A stretch of 40,768 bases of DNA, taken from positions 1-40,768 of the forward strand of contig CASFRV010000016.1 of the NCBI GenBank assembly GCA_949297215.1. The letters run 5' to 3'. Below, piece after piece: positions 10,022 through 17,468 of this stretch. Made by a program: the position numbers and the translations under genes. This stretch comes from an uncultured Bacteroidales bacterium (GTDB lineage Bacteria; Bacteroidota; Bacteroidia; Bacteroidales; Bacteroidaceae). The first letter of the stretch is position 1, and every line of letters starts with the position of its first letter. The notes under the pieces were generated by a model. It was not told where the DNA came from. It made no database searches and saw nothing but the letters and a program-made list of their open reading frames with translations.

Positions 10022-10411
10022 GAAGACAAAGCTCAGACCGTGGCGCACGTAGCGCGAAAACTTGCGGTCGGAGCTCACAAGGGGGACGCGATCGGCCATG
10101 GCCTGGGCTATGATGAGGCGGTCGGCCGGGTCGCGGTGGTCGTCGTAGAGGGGCAGCGCAGCATAGGCGGCCAGATGGCGTTCCGTCACCTGCTCAATGT
10201 TGATACCCGCTTCGGAAAGTTCGTTCAAGACCTTGCGACCGTCGCGGGCAAGCTTTCCTATGCAACACAGATGAATGAGTTCCTGTACGCACACGGTGCT
10301 TGTAAAAAGAACATTCGAATAGTCGAGCAACTGAGCCCTCACGTCAGTGCTCAATGCGTCCGGGTCGTACAAATGAAAGACCAAGACGTTTGTATCAAGC
10401 ATGAGTCTCAT
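10010..10411 (-). CDS. PIN-domain ribonuclease, VapC-like toxin
   Basis: 133-residue PIN-fold protein, likely a Mg-dependent RNase and the toxin of a type II toxin-antitoxin pair. Acidic active-site residues expected for PIN domains are visible: D6 in MLDTNVL, E44 in VQELIHL, D97 in DPADRLI, and D115 in LVSSDRKF. The longer frame starts at 10471, but the ATG at 10411 overlaps the stop of the upstream 54-codon gene in an ATGA and begins exactly at the PIN N-terminus. Substrate unknown; VapC enzymes typically cut tRNA or rRNA. Confidence 0.88.
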   Translation of the reverse strand: MRLMLDTNVLVFHLYDPDALSTDVRAQLLDYSNVLFTSTVCVQELIHLCCIGKLARDGRKVLNELSEAGINIEQVTERHLAAYAALPLYDDHRDPADRLIIAQAMADRVPLVSSDRKFSRYVRHGLSFVFNER

Positions 10412-10572
10412 TTCATAACGGCTTTCATGTCGTAATAGACAGCCTCTTTCCCATAGTTCTCCAAGAACCATTTTGCAGGCTTGGAGAGTTCTTCGGGAGG
10501 CAAGGCTTTCAGCTTGGCAAGAAGCCTTTGCGACTCTCTCTGCTTCTCTTCTTTCGATTTTCTCAACTTCAT
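10408..10572 (-). CDS. Small antitoxin candidate for the PIN toxin
   Basis: A 54-residue highly charged protein, starting MKLRKSKEEKQRES and ending YYDMKAVMK, whose TGA overlaps the toxin ATG by 4 nt (ATGA). Translational coupling and order (small gene first) are the classic arrangement of type II toxin-antitoxin operons. The N-terminal ~25 residues should be a charged helix; the central part (LKALPPEELSKPAKWFLENYG) resembles a toxin-neutralising segment. There is no recognisable AbrB, RHH or Phd DNA-binding motif, so autoregulation cannot be inferred. Family not recognised. Confidence 0.75.
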   Translation of the reverse strand: MKLRKSKEEKQRESQRLLAKLKALPPEELSKPAKWFLENYGKEAVYYDMKAVMK

Positions 10573-10709
10573 ATCAATCACGTTTTACCGTTCATTTTCC
10601 ATCAGGCAGCGACGTTCAGCCTCTTTATTATTAAGGAGTGGCTGCCATCACTCGTCTGTTTCCTCAGCCGCCCCAGCCGCCGGCAGGCGGAGCGCGGCGG
10701 GCTTAAGGG

Positions 10710-10717
10710 CAAATGTA
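10710..10717 (-). promoter_or_regulatory. Candidate -7 box for the toxin-antitoxin operon
   Basis: Minus-strand TACATTTG, 138 nt before the antitoxin start, implies a leader of about 130 nt. The 266-bp gap between antitoxin and metallophosphoesterase holds nothing else I can identify. Confidence 0.45.
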
Positions 10718-10838
10718 CGATTTTATTTCCGTTTGCGCCCCTGTGCGCCGTCCTTTGCGTTTTATTTTGAAAAACAAACAGGGCGCGCAAACAAGCGGCT
10801 GGTCCACAGACGTTTCTTTGCGTCGCCCGGCCCCGGCG

Positions 10839-11432
10839 TCAGAGGGTGAGCACGTGCGGGCGCTGCAACGCGTCGTAGCTCTCGGTGGCAACGGCCGAGT
10901 TGACAAAGACCGTCGCGCCGCGACGGCAGCGCCCGTTGGCGGCATGCGTGTGGCCAAAGAGGTGCAGGCGCGGCTGCACGGCTTTCACCCGCGTGAGCAG
11001 CTCATCGGAGCCATAGTGGACGCTGCCGTCGCTGTCCAGGATGCCATGGGGCGGCATGTGCGTCAGCAGGACGTCCGTCGCGGCGGGGATGCCCGCGAAC
11101 TGCCGGCTCAGCCGCCCGTCGATGCAGTCCTGCACAAAGAGGGGGACGCCGTAAAACCTCACCCCTTCGATTTCCACCCCCGAGCAGCAGAGATAATGGC
11201 AGTTGGGGTCGAGCCCGTCGATGGTGGCCTCGTAGAGGCAGTCGTCGTGGTTGCCGCAGACGAACACCTTGTGGCGATGGGGCAGGTCGCAAAACCATTG
11301 CAGGAAGTCGATGGCCTCGCTCTCCGTGCCGGCCATGCAGAAGTCGCCCGTATGCACCACCACGTCGGCCTCGGGCAGGTGCGTCAGCCGGCGGTGGAGC
11401 CCGTGCGTGTCGGAAAGATGCAGTATCTTCAT
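10839..11432 (-). CDS. Calcineurin-like metallophosphoesterase
   Basis: 197-residue dinuclear-metal phosphoesterase. Metal-ligand motifs appear in order: D8-x-H10 (LSDTHG), GDF, GNHDD, THMPPHG, and FGHTHAANG. The size and motifs fit small cytoplasmic phosphodiesterases of the YfcE/MPP superfamily; substrate cannot be told from sequence. Start at 11432 was preferred over 11465 because the longer version overlaps the upstream WYL gene and adds a non-conserved tail, whereas MKILHLSDTHG is the usual N-terminus. It lies 10 nt after the WYL gene and is almost certainly co-transcribed with it. Confidence 0.92.
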   Translation of the reverse strand: MKILHLSDTHGLHRRLTHLPEADVVVHTGDFCMAGTESEAIDFLQWFCDLPHRHKVFVCGNHDDCLYEATIDGLDPNCHYLCCSGVEIEGVRFYGVPLFVQDCIDGRLSRQFAGIPAATDVLLTHMPPHGILDSDGSVHYGSDELLTRVKAVQPRLHLFGHTHAANGRCRRGATVFVNSAVATESYDALQRPHVLTL

Positions 11433-11442
11433 CGCTCCTCCG

Positions 11443-12366
11443 TCAAGGGTTCTCGCCGTCCGCAATGCGGTAGCGGCGGGCCGTTTCGGCCACGAGGCGG
11501 CCCATCTCCCGGCGCACCGCGGCGGGCGCCGTCACCTCCACCTCGGGGCCGTGCGAGAGGAGCTCCTGATAGAAATCGTAGGTGGGCTTTACGCAGAGCT
11601 CAAAGAGGGTGTAGCTGTCCGTCACGGCCACGGTGCGCTGCGAGTCGTGCAGCGGCAGGGCTTGCAGGTAGAGCGCCTGCGTGCCGTAGGCTTTCAGGCG
11701 TATGGTGGCAGGCTCCACCGTGGGGTCGGCAATGACGCCGTACGAGTCGGCAAAATAGGTAGCGGCGTCGAAGTCGTCGGGCAGGCGGAAGGGGCGGTCC
11801 GTCAGTTCGAGCCCGCAGAAGCGGTCGAAGGCATAGACGCGCAACTCGTCGAGCACCGGGCTGCGCCCAACGACGTACCACCGGCGGTGAAAGAGCTTAA
11901 GGGCATACGGCTCCATCGGAAAGGTCGAGGCATGGTCGTGGCTGAAGCTCTGATAGGTGAGCTCCACCTGCACGCCCAGGCGCATGGCCTCGATGAGCAG
12001 CGTGAGGAAGCGGCGGCCCGAAGGGATGCGTTCCAGCAGGATGCGCTCCTGCATGCTGCGGCCCTCGTTGAGAAAAGAGCCCACGGCGAAGGCTTCGAGC
12101 AGCCATTGGTTCACGGCGTCTTTTTGCAGGTTGCCGTCGTTGCGTATGTAGTAGCGGTAGCCGCCCTGCCGCGTGCAGTCGATAACGATGTCGAAGAGAT
12201 CCTCGATGGCGGCGCGGTGGTTGTGGAAGGTGCGCAGGGGCAGGTCGTTGCCCTCCGACATCGAGGAACGCTTCCACCGCTCGTTGATTTCCTCGTAGCT
12301 GATCTTCCCGGCACGGTGTATCGTGTCGATGAGCCAAAGATAGCGCTTGATGAGCTGACTGGTCAT
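11443..12366 (-). CDS. WYL-domain transcriptional regulator
   Basis: 307 residues. N-terminal ~95 residues form a winged-helix-like segment (INERWKRSSMSEGNDLPLRTFHNHRAAIEDLF), the middle holds the WYL domain with the signature as RRWYVVGRS (WYV instead of WYL), and the C-terminus matches the WCX extension. WYL domains sense nucleic-acid-like ligands and often regulate DNA-damage responses or phage defence. The start at 12366 follows a -7 box by 28 nt; the frame upstream to 12429 crosses that promoter and is not translated. Likely autoregulates and controls the adjacent phosphoesterase. Confidence 0.9.
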   Translation of the reverse strand: MTSQLIKRYLWLIDTIHRAGKISYEEINERWKRSSMSEGNDLPLRTFHNHRAAIEDLFDIVIDCTRQGGYRYYIRNDGNLQKDAVNQWLLEAFAVGSFLNEGRSMQERILLERIPSGRRFLTLLIEAMRLGVQVELTYQSFSHDHASTFPMEPYALKLFHRRWYVVGRSPVLDELRVYAFDRFCGLELTDRPFRLPDDFDAATYFADSYGVIADPTVEPATIRLKAYGTQALYLQALPLHDSQRTVAVTDSYTLFELCVKPTYDFYQELLSHGPEVEVTAPAAVRREMGRLVAETARRYRIADGENP

Positions 12367-12394
12367 GGTCGTATCAATATAAGGGTAACAGGTG

Positions 12395-12402
12395 CAAAAA
12401 TA
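12395..12402 (-). promoter_or_regulatory. -7 box for WYL-phosphoesterase operon
   Basis: Minus strand TATTTTTG matches TAnnTTTG, 28 nt before the WYL start codon. Confidence 0.6.
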
Positions 12403-12491
12403 GGCGCGCCGTATGCCAAGACACAGCACAGAACGACAAATTTAAGGCATTCTTGCGCCAAAACAAGGGCCCGGGTCCCATTTTTTCCACG

Positions 12492-12533
12492 TTCGCCTGC
12501 GCAGGCACGCCCTTAGCGGCCTGCGCAGGCGAA
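12492..12533. repeat. Perfect 15-bp inverted repeat between divergent genes
   Basis: Arms at 12492-12506 and 12519-12533 are exact reverse complements, each containing the self-palindrome GCCTGCGCAGGC, separated by 12 nt, with T6 before and A-rich sequence after. It lies between the WYL promoter and the Spy-like gene. It could be an operator (two palindromic half-sites 27 bp apart centre to centre) or an RNA hairpin. Nothing else was identified in the 290-bp gap; no clear -7 box for the rightward gene. Confidence 0.6.
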
Positions 12534-12656
12534 AAAACGGTGCATATATGCGTTAAAAACCGCACAAGCGATAAACTTTTCACCGCTGCCTACGTCATAT
12601 ATGCAAAGGCGCCCGCCGGCGGCGCCATGTTGAACCCCGAAAACAACGACAATAAC

Positions 12657-13154
12657 ATGAAGAAAAAAAGCATGATGGCGGCCTTGCTGCTCGCCATGAC
12701 CATGAGCCTCGGCCTTTCGGCCCAAAACGTCAGAAAACAGGACGACCCCGAACAACGCATTGAGCGCCGCGTCGAAAACCTCACGAAGCAGCTCATGCTC
12801 GACGACAAGACGGCGCCCGAGTTTGCCAAGCTCTATAAGGAGTATGCCGCCGCCCTGCGCAATTGCCGCGTGAAGCCCGACAAAGACCTGAAGGGCGACG
12901 AGGCCATCCTCGACCGTCTGAAAGCCCGCTTGGCCACCAGGGAAAAGGTAGCCGCCACAAAGCAGCAATACGTAGACAAGTTTGCAAAGATACTCACGGC
13001 CCGCCAGGTGAGCCAGCTCTTCGAAGAGCGCGACGGCCGATCAGCACGCTTCACGCCCGCCCGGCATGGCAACGTCCCCGCCCTGCAACCGCTCCCCCTC
13101 ACGCCCAACCGCGTGAGCCCCGTGAAAGGCAAGGTGACCCGCGTGAACGACTGA
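12657..13154 (+). CDS. Small secreted Spy/CpxP-like helical protein
   Basis: 165-residue protein with a clear signal peptide (MKKKSMMAALLLAMTMSLGLSA, about residues 1-22). The mature N-terminal half is a predicted charged helical region containing RVENLTKQLMLDD, an LTxxQ-like motif, followed by another helix ending ILTARQVSQLFEERD. This is the pattern of Spy/CpxP periplasmic chaperone-like proteins common in Bacteroidales. The last ~30 residues are Pro/Arg-rich. The frame is open back to 12453 but that part has no signal features. Function is inferred from fold-level resemblance only. Confidence 0.75.
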   Translation: MKKKSMMAALLLAMTMSLGLSAQNVRKQDDPEQRIERRVENLTKQLMLDDKTAPEFAKLYKEYAAALRNCRVKPDKDLKGDEAILDRLKARLATREKVAATKQQYVDKFAKILTARQVSQLFEERDGRSARFTPARHGNVPALQPLPLTPNRVSPVKGKVTRVND

Positions 13155-13176
13155 CAACTCCCGCACCCCACACAAC

Positions 13177-13211
13177 GCGCCCCCACCGCAGCAACCAAGC
13201 GGTGGGGGCGC
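13177..13211 (+). terminator. Strong hairpin after the Spy-like gene
   Basis: Perfect 13-bp GC-rich inverted repeat (13177-13189 and 13199-13211, 9-nt loop) 23 nt after the stop codon. The following sequence (TGTGCGTTTG) has only a poor T-tract, so termination is likely but not certain. Confidence 0.6.
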
Positions 13212-13305
13212 TGTGCGTTTGCCCTCTGCCCTCAGGCCGTAAAGGGCCGCACGGCAGCGAGGGGCGCGGGGGATGTAGCCAAGGTGGGGAAGGATAGCGG
13301 CAAGG

Positions 13306-13612
13306 CTGTCGGCCCCAAAGGGGTCGAACTACTCTATAACCGCGGGTAAGCGCAGCGCGCCCGCGGACAGGCGCTACCACTATATTACGGCCCCAAGGGG
13401 GTCGAACATACCGGGGACTTGACGCACAGGCACACGACGCATATCTCTGCCGGCACATCGCCTTCGATGCTACCTGCGAATGATGACGGGCACCCGTCCT
13501 ATGTCTGTTCGACCCCCTTGGGGCCGACAGACTTTTTGCGTGTTCCTTTCCGCGGGCGCGCTGCGCTTACCCGCGGTTATAGAGTAGTTCGGCCCCCATG
13601 GGGCCGCAGGCC
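13306..13612. repeat. Inverted-repeat module, copy 1
   Basis: Arms of about 100 bp (13306-13407 and 13507-13612) around a 99-bp spacer. Within them, 13326-13366 and 13550-13590 are exact reverse complements over 41 bp, and 13389-13407 and 13507-13525 are exact over 19 bp. Each arm is bracketed by palindromes of the GGCCCCATGGGGCC type and carries a CTATAACCGCGGGT core. No coding potential. The same module occurs at 22936-23265. The stretch 13212-13305 holds nothing I recognise. Confidence 0.85.
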
Positions 13613-13660
13613 TCACGGTAGCCCCCGGGCGTCTTCCCTTGCGGCGGAATGCCCCTTCTC

Positions 13661-14039
13661 CTTGTCCGCACCGCGGCTTTTTAACACGCAGAATCGATTA
13701 TTTTCGAGCGCTCGTTCCCTCGCTCGCATATACGCGAAAAATGGAAACACATCATTTTCAGGCACATCGCTGCGACGCCCTGCCGTAAGAGCGCCACAGA
13801 TGCGGAATTTCGCCACCATGTGTCACAAATCGCCCCGAATTTTCCTCGAAAACAGGCCTTGGATCGAAAAATCCATCCCTTGGATCGGTCGATCCATGGG
13901 ATGGAAATGGATTTCTATGGGATGGATCGCTCGGTCCGCCGCACGGACGCACGAAAACGCCCCATGAAGGCGCGGAAAATTCTCTAAAACGCGGGCGTCG
14001 GCCGCTGTCCGCTTTAACACAGTGCCATATAGCGCACAG
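13661..14039 (+). repeat. 380-bp dispersed intergenic element, copy 1
   Basis: One of three copies (also 23323-23702 and, inverted, 40276-40655). It starts at CTTGTCCGCA, runs through TTTTTAACACGCAGAATCG and a central palindrome (13877-13908), and ends with the hairpin CTGTGCCATATAGCGCACAG or a close variant (here ACAGTGCC...). Copies 1 and 2 share an uninterrupted block of more than 40 bases at 13807-13848. Short ORFs cross it on both strands but their frames are broken by indels between copies, so it is non-coding. No transposase is linked. Confidence 0.85.
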
Positions 14040-14092
14040 GGCTTGCGACGGCTGTCGCGACGCCTCGCCGATGCCCCGCACGGGCAGGGCAT

Positions 14093-14134
14093 AAAAAACC
14101 TCCGCACGGCTTCACGGAGGAAACCGTGCGGAGG
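14093..14134 (-). terminator. secDF intrinsic terminator
   Basis: On the minus strand an 11-bp GC-rich stem (14124-14134 with 14099-14109) with a 14-nt loop is followed immediately by six T (14093-14098). It lies about 40 nt past the secDF stop. Confidence 0.9.
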
Positions 14135-14174
14135 CAATGGGTTATGCTGTGGCCCGCCGAGGCGGACCGTAGGG

Positions 14175-17100
14175 TCAGGCTTCGGCCGTCTTGGCCACGA
14201 CGAGGTGCTTCTTGCCGAGCGAGCGCAGGGCAATGGGCGCAGCCAGGAAGATGGACGAGAGCGTTCCGAAGATGACGCCCAGGATCATGGCGAAGGAGAA
14301 CGAGCGGATGCTGTCGCCACCCAGGAAGAAGATGCAGAGCAGCACGAGGAGCGTCGTTCCCGACGTCATCACCGTACGCGACAGGGTGACGTTGATCGAT
14401 TCGTTGAAGAGGCGCTTCGTGTCGCGCAGGGGGAAGAGGCGCAGGTTCTCACGGATACGGTCGAACACGATCACTTTGTCGTTGATGGAGTAACCGATGG
14501 CCGTCAGGATGGCTCCGATGAACGTCTGGTCCACTTCGAGCGAGAAAGGCATCCAGCCCCAGCAGAGCGAGTACATGCCGATGATGAGCAACGTGTCGAC
14601 GGTCAGGGCGGCGACGCTGCCGACCGAGAAGGCCACGTTGCGGAAACGCAGCAGGATGTAGAGGAAGATGGCCACGAGCGAGAGCACAACGCTGATGATG
14701 GCGCCCTTGGCCATGTCGGCAGCCACCGAGGGACCTACCTTCTGGGCCGAGATGATGGAGCCTCCGGCGCGGTTGTCGCGATCGATGAAGGTGGCATAGT
14801 CGGCCGTGATGAGCCCCTTCTCATGCAGGGCGTCGTAGATGAAGCGTTCCACCTCCTGGTCGATCTCCGTGCCGTCCTCGTTGATGCGGTAGTTGGTCGT
14901 CAGGCGCACTGCGCGGTTGTCGGCCGTAACGATGAGGATGGCGTTGACCGTGGCGTTGGGGTCCTTGGCATGCACCTTGGCAGCCACAGCCTCGCGCACC
15001 TCTTCGGGCGTCACGTCCTTCTTTTCAAACTCCACTACGAAGTTGCGGCCACCCGTAAAGTCGATGCCTTTGGCCAGACCGCGCACACCGAACGAAACAA
15101 GGCAGATGGCGATGAGCACACCCGTCACGGCAAACGACTTCTTGGCCATGCTCATGAAGCGGTAGTGGGCGTTCTGCATGATGCCGCGAGAGAGGCGCGT
15201 GGTGAAGGTCAGGTGCAGCCACTTGTCCTTAGCCAGGAAGTGTTCGTAGACGATGCGCGAAATCCACACGGCCGTGAAGAACGAGGCGCAGATACCGATG
15301 CCCAGCGTGAGGGCGAAGCCACGGATGGGGCCCGTACCGAAGTTGTAGAGGATGACGGCCGTGATGATAGACGTCAGGTTCGAGTCGAAGATGGCCGAGA
15401 AGGCATTGCCATATCCGTCGGCCAGAGCGGTCTTGATGTTCTTGCCCGCGCGGAGTTCCTCCTTGGTTCGTTCATAGATAAGCACGTTGGCGTCGACAGC
15501 CATGCCGAGCGAGAGCACCATACCGGCGATACCGCTCATGGTGAGCGCGGCCTGGAACGACGTGAGCACACCGAACGTGAAGAAGAAGTTGAGGATGAGG
15601 GCGCCGTTGGCCACCATACCGGGGATGAAGCCGTACATGACGCACATGAACACCATGAGGAGCACAAAGGCCACGATACATGCCGTGAAGCCGGCCTGGA
15701 TCGACGCGGAGCCGAGCGACGGGCCCACGGTCTCCTCCTGCACGATGGTGGTGGGGGCGGGCATCTTACCGCTCTTCAGCACGTTCGAAAGGTCCTTGGT
15801 GTCTTCGGGCGTAAACTGGCCGGAGATCTGCGAAATGCCGTTGGGTATCTCGCTCTGGATGACGGGGGCGCTGTATACGAGGCCGTCGAGCACGATGGCC
15901 ACGGGGCGCTTCAGGTTGTTGCGCGTGATGAGGGCCCACTCGCGGGCACCGTCGGAGTTCATCGTCATGGAGACGATGGGGTTGTGGTACTGGTCGAAGT
16001 CGTCGCTGGCGTCTTCGATGACGTCGCCGGCCAGGGCAGGAGCGCCGTTGGTGGTTTTCAGAGCGTAGAGCTCAACATAGTTGCCCTTGACGGCGTTGGT
16101 GGGCTTCACGCTCCAAGCCAGGTGCAGGTCGGCGGGCAGCATGTCGCGGGCCACGTCGGAGGCAAGCAGCTTGTTGACGGCGGCCGTGTCGACGGCACGC
16201 GTCAGGCCGATGATGCAGCCGTTGGGGCTGATGAGCTGCGGGTCCTGAACGAGGCGGCTCAGCAGCGGGTGGGCGGGATCGTAGGCCGGGGCAGCGTCGG
16301 CAGCCTCCTCGGCAGCGCCCTTCTTGAACGAAGCCAAGGAAACGTTCTTGCCCTTGGCGGCGGCAGCCGTGTCGGCCTTGGCAGCAGCCGTCGTGTCGGC
16401 GGCGGCAACGCCGGTCGTGTCGGTCTTAACGCCGGCCTTTTCGAGCTGGGCCAGACGGTTGTCGAGCGAGAGGAGCGTGGCGTTCAGTTCGCTCACGGTG
16501 TAGGTCTCCCAGAACTCGAGGTTGGCGCTACCCTGCAAGAGTTTGCGCACGCGCTCGGGCTCCTTGATGCCGGGCATCTCCACCATGATCTGGCCCACCT
16601 GGCCTTTGCCTTCGAGCGTCTGTATGTTGGGCTGCGCCACGCCGAAACGGTCGATACGCGAGCGCACGATTTCATACGAGTTGGCCACGGCAGCCTTCAC
16701 CTCCTCGTTGAGCACGCGCTGCACGTCGGCGTCGGTCGAGGTGGGGGTGATGTTCTTGGCACCGAGCTTGAGGGCAAAGATGCCTCCCAGCTTGCCCTGT
16801 CCGTTGGCCTGCTGATATTTGGCCACGAAGAGGTCTACGAAATTCTCCGTGCCGCTCTTGGCTGCTTCGCGGGCCTCGGCGATGGCTTTCTGCACCTTGG
16901 GGTCGTTGGCGTTCTCGCCGGCCAGGTTCTTCACCACGTCGGGCACCGACACCTCCAAGATAACGTTCATACCGCCCTGCAAGTCGAGGCCGAGGCTGAT
17001 TTGCAGTTCTTCGCACTCCTTGAGCGTGAAGCCCATCCAGGCCTTTTCGTTGCGCATGGAGTCGAGGTAAGCTTTGCCCTTCACCTCGCCCATGGCGGCT

Positions 17101-17204
17101 GCCTTGCTCTCGTAGTGGTTTGTCACCGCCGAGAACGACAGATAGAAGAGGCAAATCAAAGTCAGCAATACTGCTATGACTTTAACAAAGACTTTGTTTT
17201 GCAT
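14175..17204 (-). CDS. secDF: Fused protein translocase subunit SecDF
   Basis: 1009-residue inner-membrane protein joining SecD (about 1-620) and SecF (about 650-1009); it uses the proton gradient to help pull secreted proteins through SecYEG. The N-terminal membrane segment is followed by [14 protein letters not shown] (P1 head), the SecD membrane block with [17 protein letters not shown], and the SecF part with [17 protein letters not shown]; 12 membrane segments are expected. Fusion is usual in Bacteroidetes. Residues about 245-305 contain a low-complexity Ala/Asp/Thr/Lys linker within the periplasmic region. It is transcribed divergently from metG. Confidence 0.97.
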   Translation of the reverse strand: MQNKVFVKVIAVLLTLICLFYLSFSAVTNHYESKAAAMGEVKGKAYLDSMRNEKAWMGFTLKECEELQISLGLDLQGGMNVILEVSVPDVVKNLAGENANDPKVQKAIAEAREAAKSGTENFVDLFVAKYQQANGQGKLGGIFALKLGAKNITPTSTDADVQRVLNEEVKAAVANSYEIVRSRIDRFGVAQPNIQTLEGKGQVGQIMVEMPGIKEPERVRKLLQGSANLEFWETYTVSELNATLLSLDNRLAQLEKAGVKTDTTGVAAADTTAAAKADTAAAAKGKNVSLASFKKGAAEEAADAAPAYDPAHPLLSRLVQDPQLISPNGCIIGLTRAVDTAAVNKLLASDVARDMLPADLHLAWSVKPTNAVKGNYVELYALKTTNGAPALAGDVIEDASDDFDQYHNPIVSMTMNSDGAREWALITRNNLKRPVAIVLDGLVYSAPVIQSEIPNGISQISGQFTPEDTKDLSNVLKSGKMPAPTTIVQEETVGPSLGSASIQAGFTACIVAFVLLMVFMCVMYGFIPGMVANGALILNFFFTFGVLTSFQAALTMSGIAGMVLSLGMAVDANVLIYERTKEELRAGKNIKTALADGYGNAFSAIFDSNLTSIITAVILYNFGTGPIRGFALTLGIGICASFFTAVWISRIVYEHFLAKDKWLHLTFTTRLSRGIMQNAHYRFMSMAKKSFAVTGVLIAICLVSFGVRGLAKGIDFTGGRNFVVEFEKKDVTPEEVREAVAAKVHAKDPNATVNAILIVTADNRAVRLTTNYRINEDGTEIDQEVERFIYDALHEKGLITADYATFIDRDNRAGGSIISAQKVGPSVAADMAKGAIISVVLSLVAIFLYILLRFRNVAFSVGSVAALTVDTLLIIGMYSLCWGWMPFSLEVDQTFIGAILTAIGYSINDKVIVFDRIRENLRLFPLRDTKRLFNESINVTLSRTVMTSGTTLLVLLCIFFLGGDSIRSFSFAMILGVIFGTLSSIFLAAPIALRSLGKKHLVVAKTAEA

Positions 17205-17266
17205 TGTTGTTGGTTGGTTTTGTATTTACTTGATTTATTTGTTGTTTTTTCTCGCCAAGAGGCGTG

Positions 17267-17274
17267 CAAATATA
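17267..17274 (-). promoter_or_regulatory. secDF -7 box
   Basis: Minus strand TATATTTG, 62 nt before the secDF start, preceding an A/T-rich leader. Confidence 0.6.
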
Positions 17275-17359
17275 CGGATTTTTCGCGAAAGCAAGCCTTG
17301 GCCTGCTTCAAATATGCACGTATTTGGAAAGGCGGCGGCGGCATACGGCGAAAAAAGCG

Positions 17360-17367
17360 TAACTTTA
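17360..17367 (+). promoter_or_regulatory. Candidate metG -7 box
   Basis: TAACTTTA differs from TAnnTTTG only at the last base; it lies 101 nt before the metG ATG. Flanked by GGCG-rich sequence. Confidence 0.35.
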
Positions 17368-17468
17368 CGCCGCCAACGGCCCCCGACACGTACAAAATGG
17401 CCTCTTCCGGCCGGCGCGGCGGCCGCCGGCAACCGACGCATCACAACTGTATATACATAACAACCCTT

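Noticed and set aside
7088-10435. Plus-strand open frame of over 1,100 codons across mutS
   Set aside because: Shadow of mutS; no motif, no promoter, and the sense-strand gene is certain.
13419-14233. Several ORFs of 60-180 codons within the repeat blocks at 13-14, 22.6-24 and 40 kb
   Set aside because: Same peptide words recur because the DNA repeats recur, and indels between copies shift the frames. No start signals.
14022-17468. Very long open frame on the plus strand, joined in frame to metG
   Set aside because: It is antisense to secDF, rich in His/Arg/Glu with no recognisable domain, and arises because GC-rich codon choice removes stops on the opposite strand. metG family members begin at 17469.
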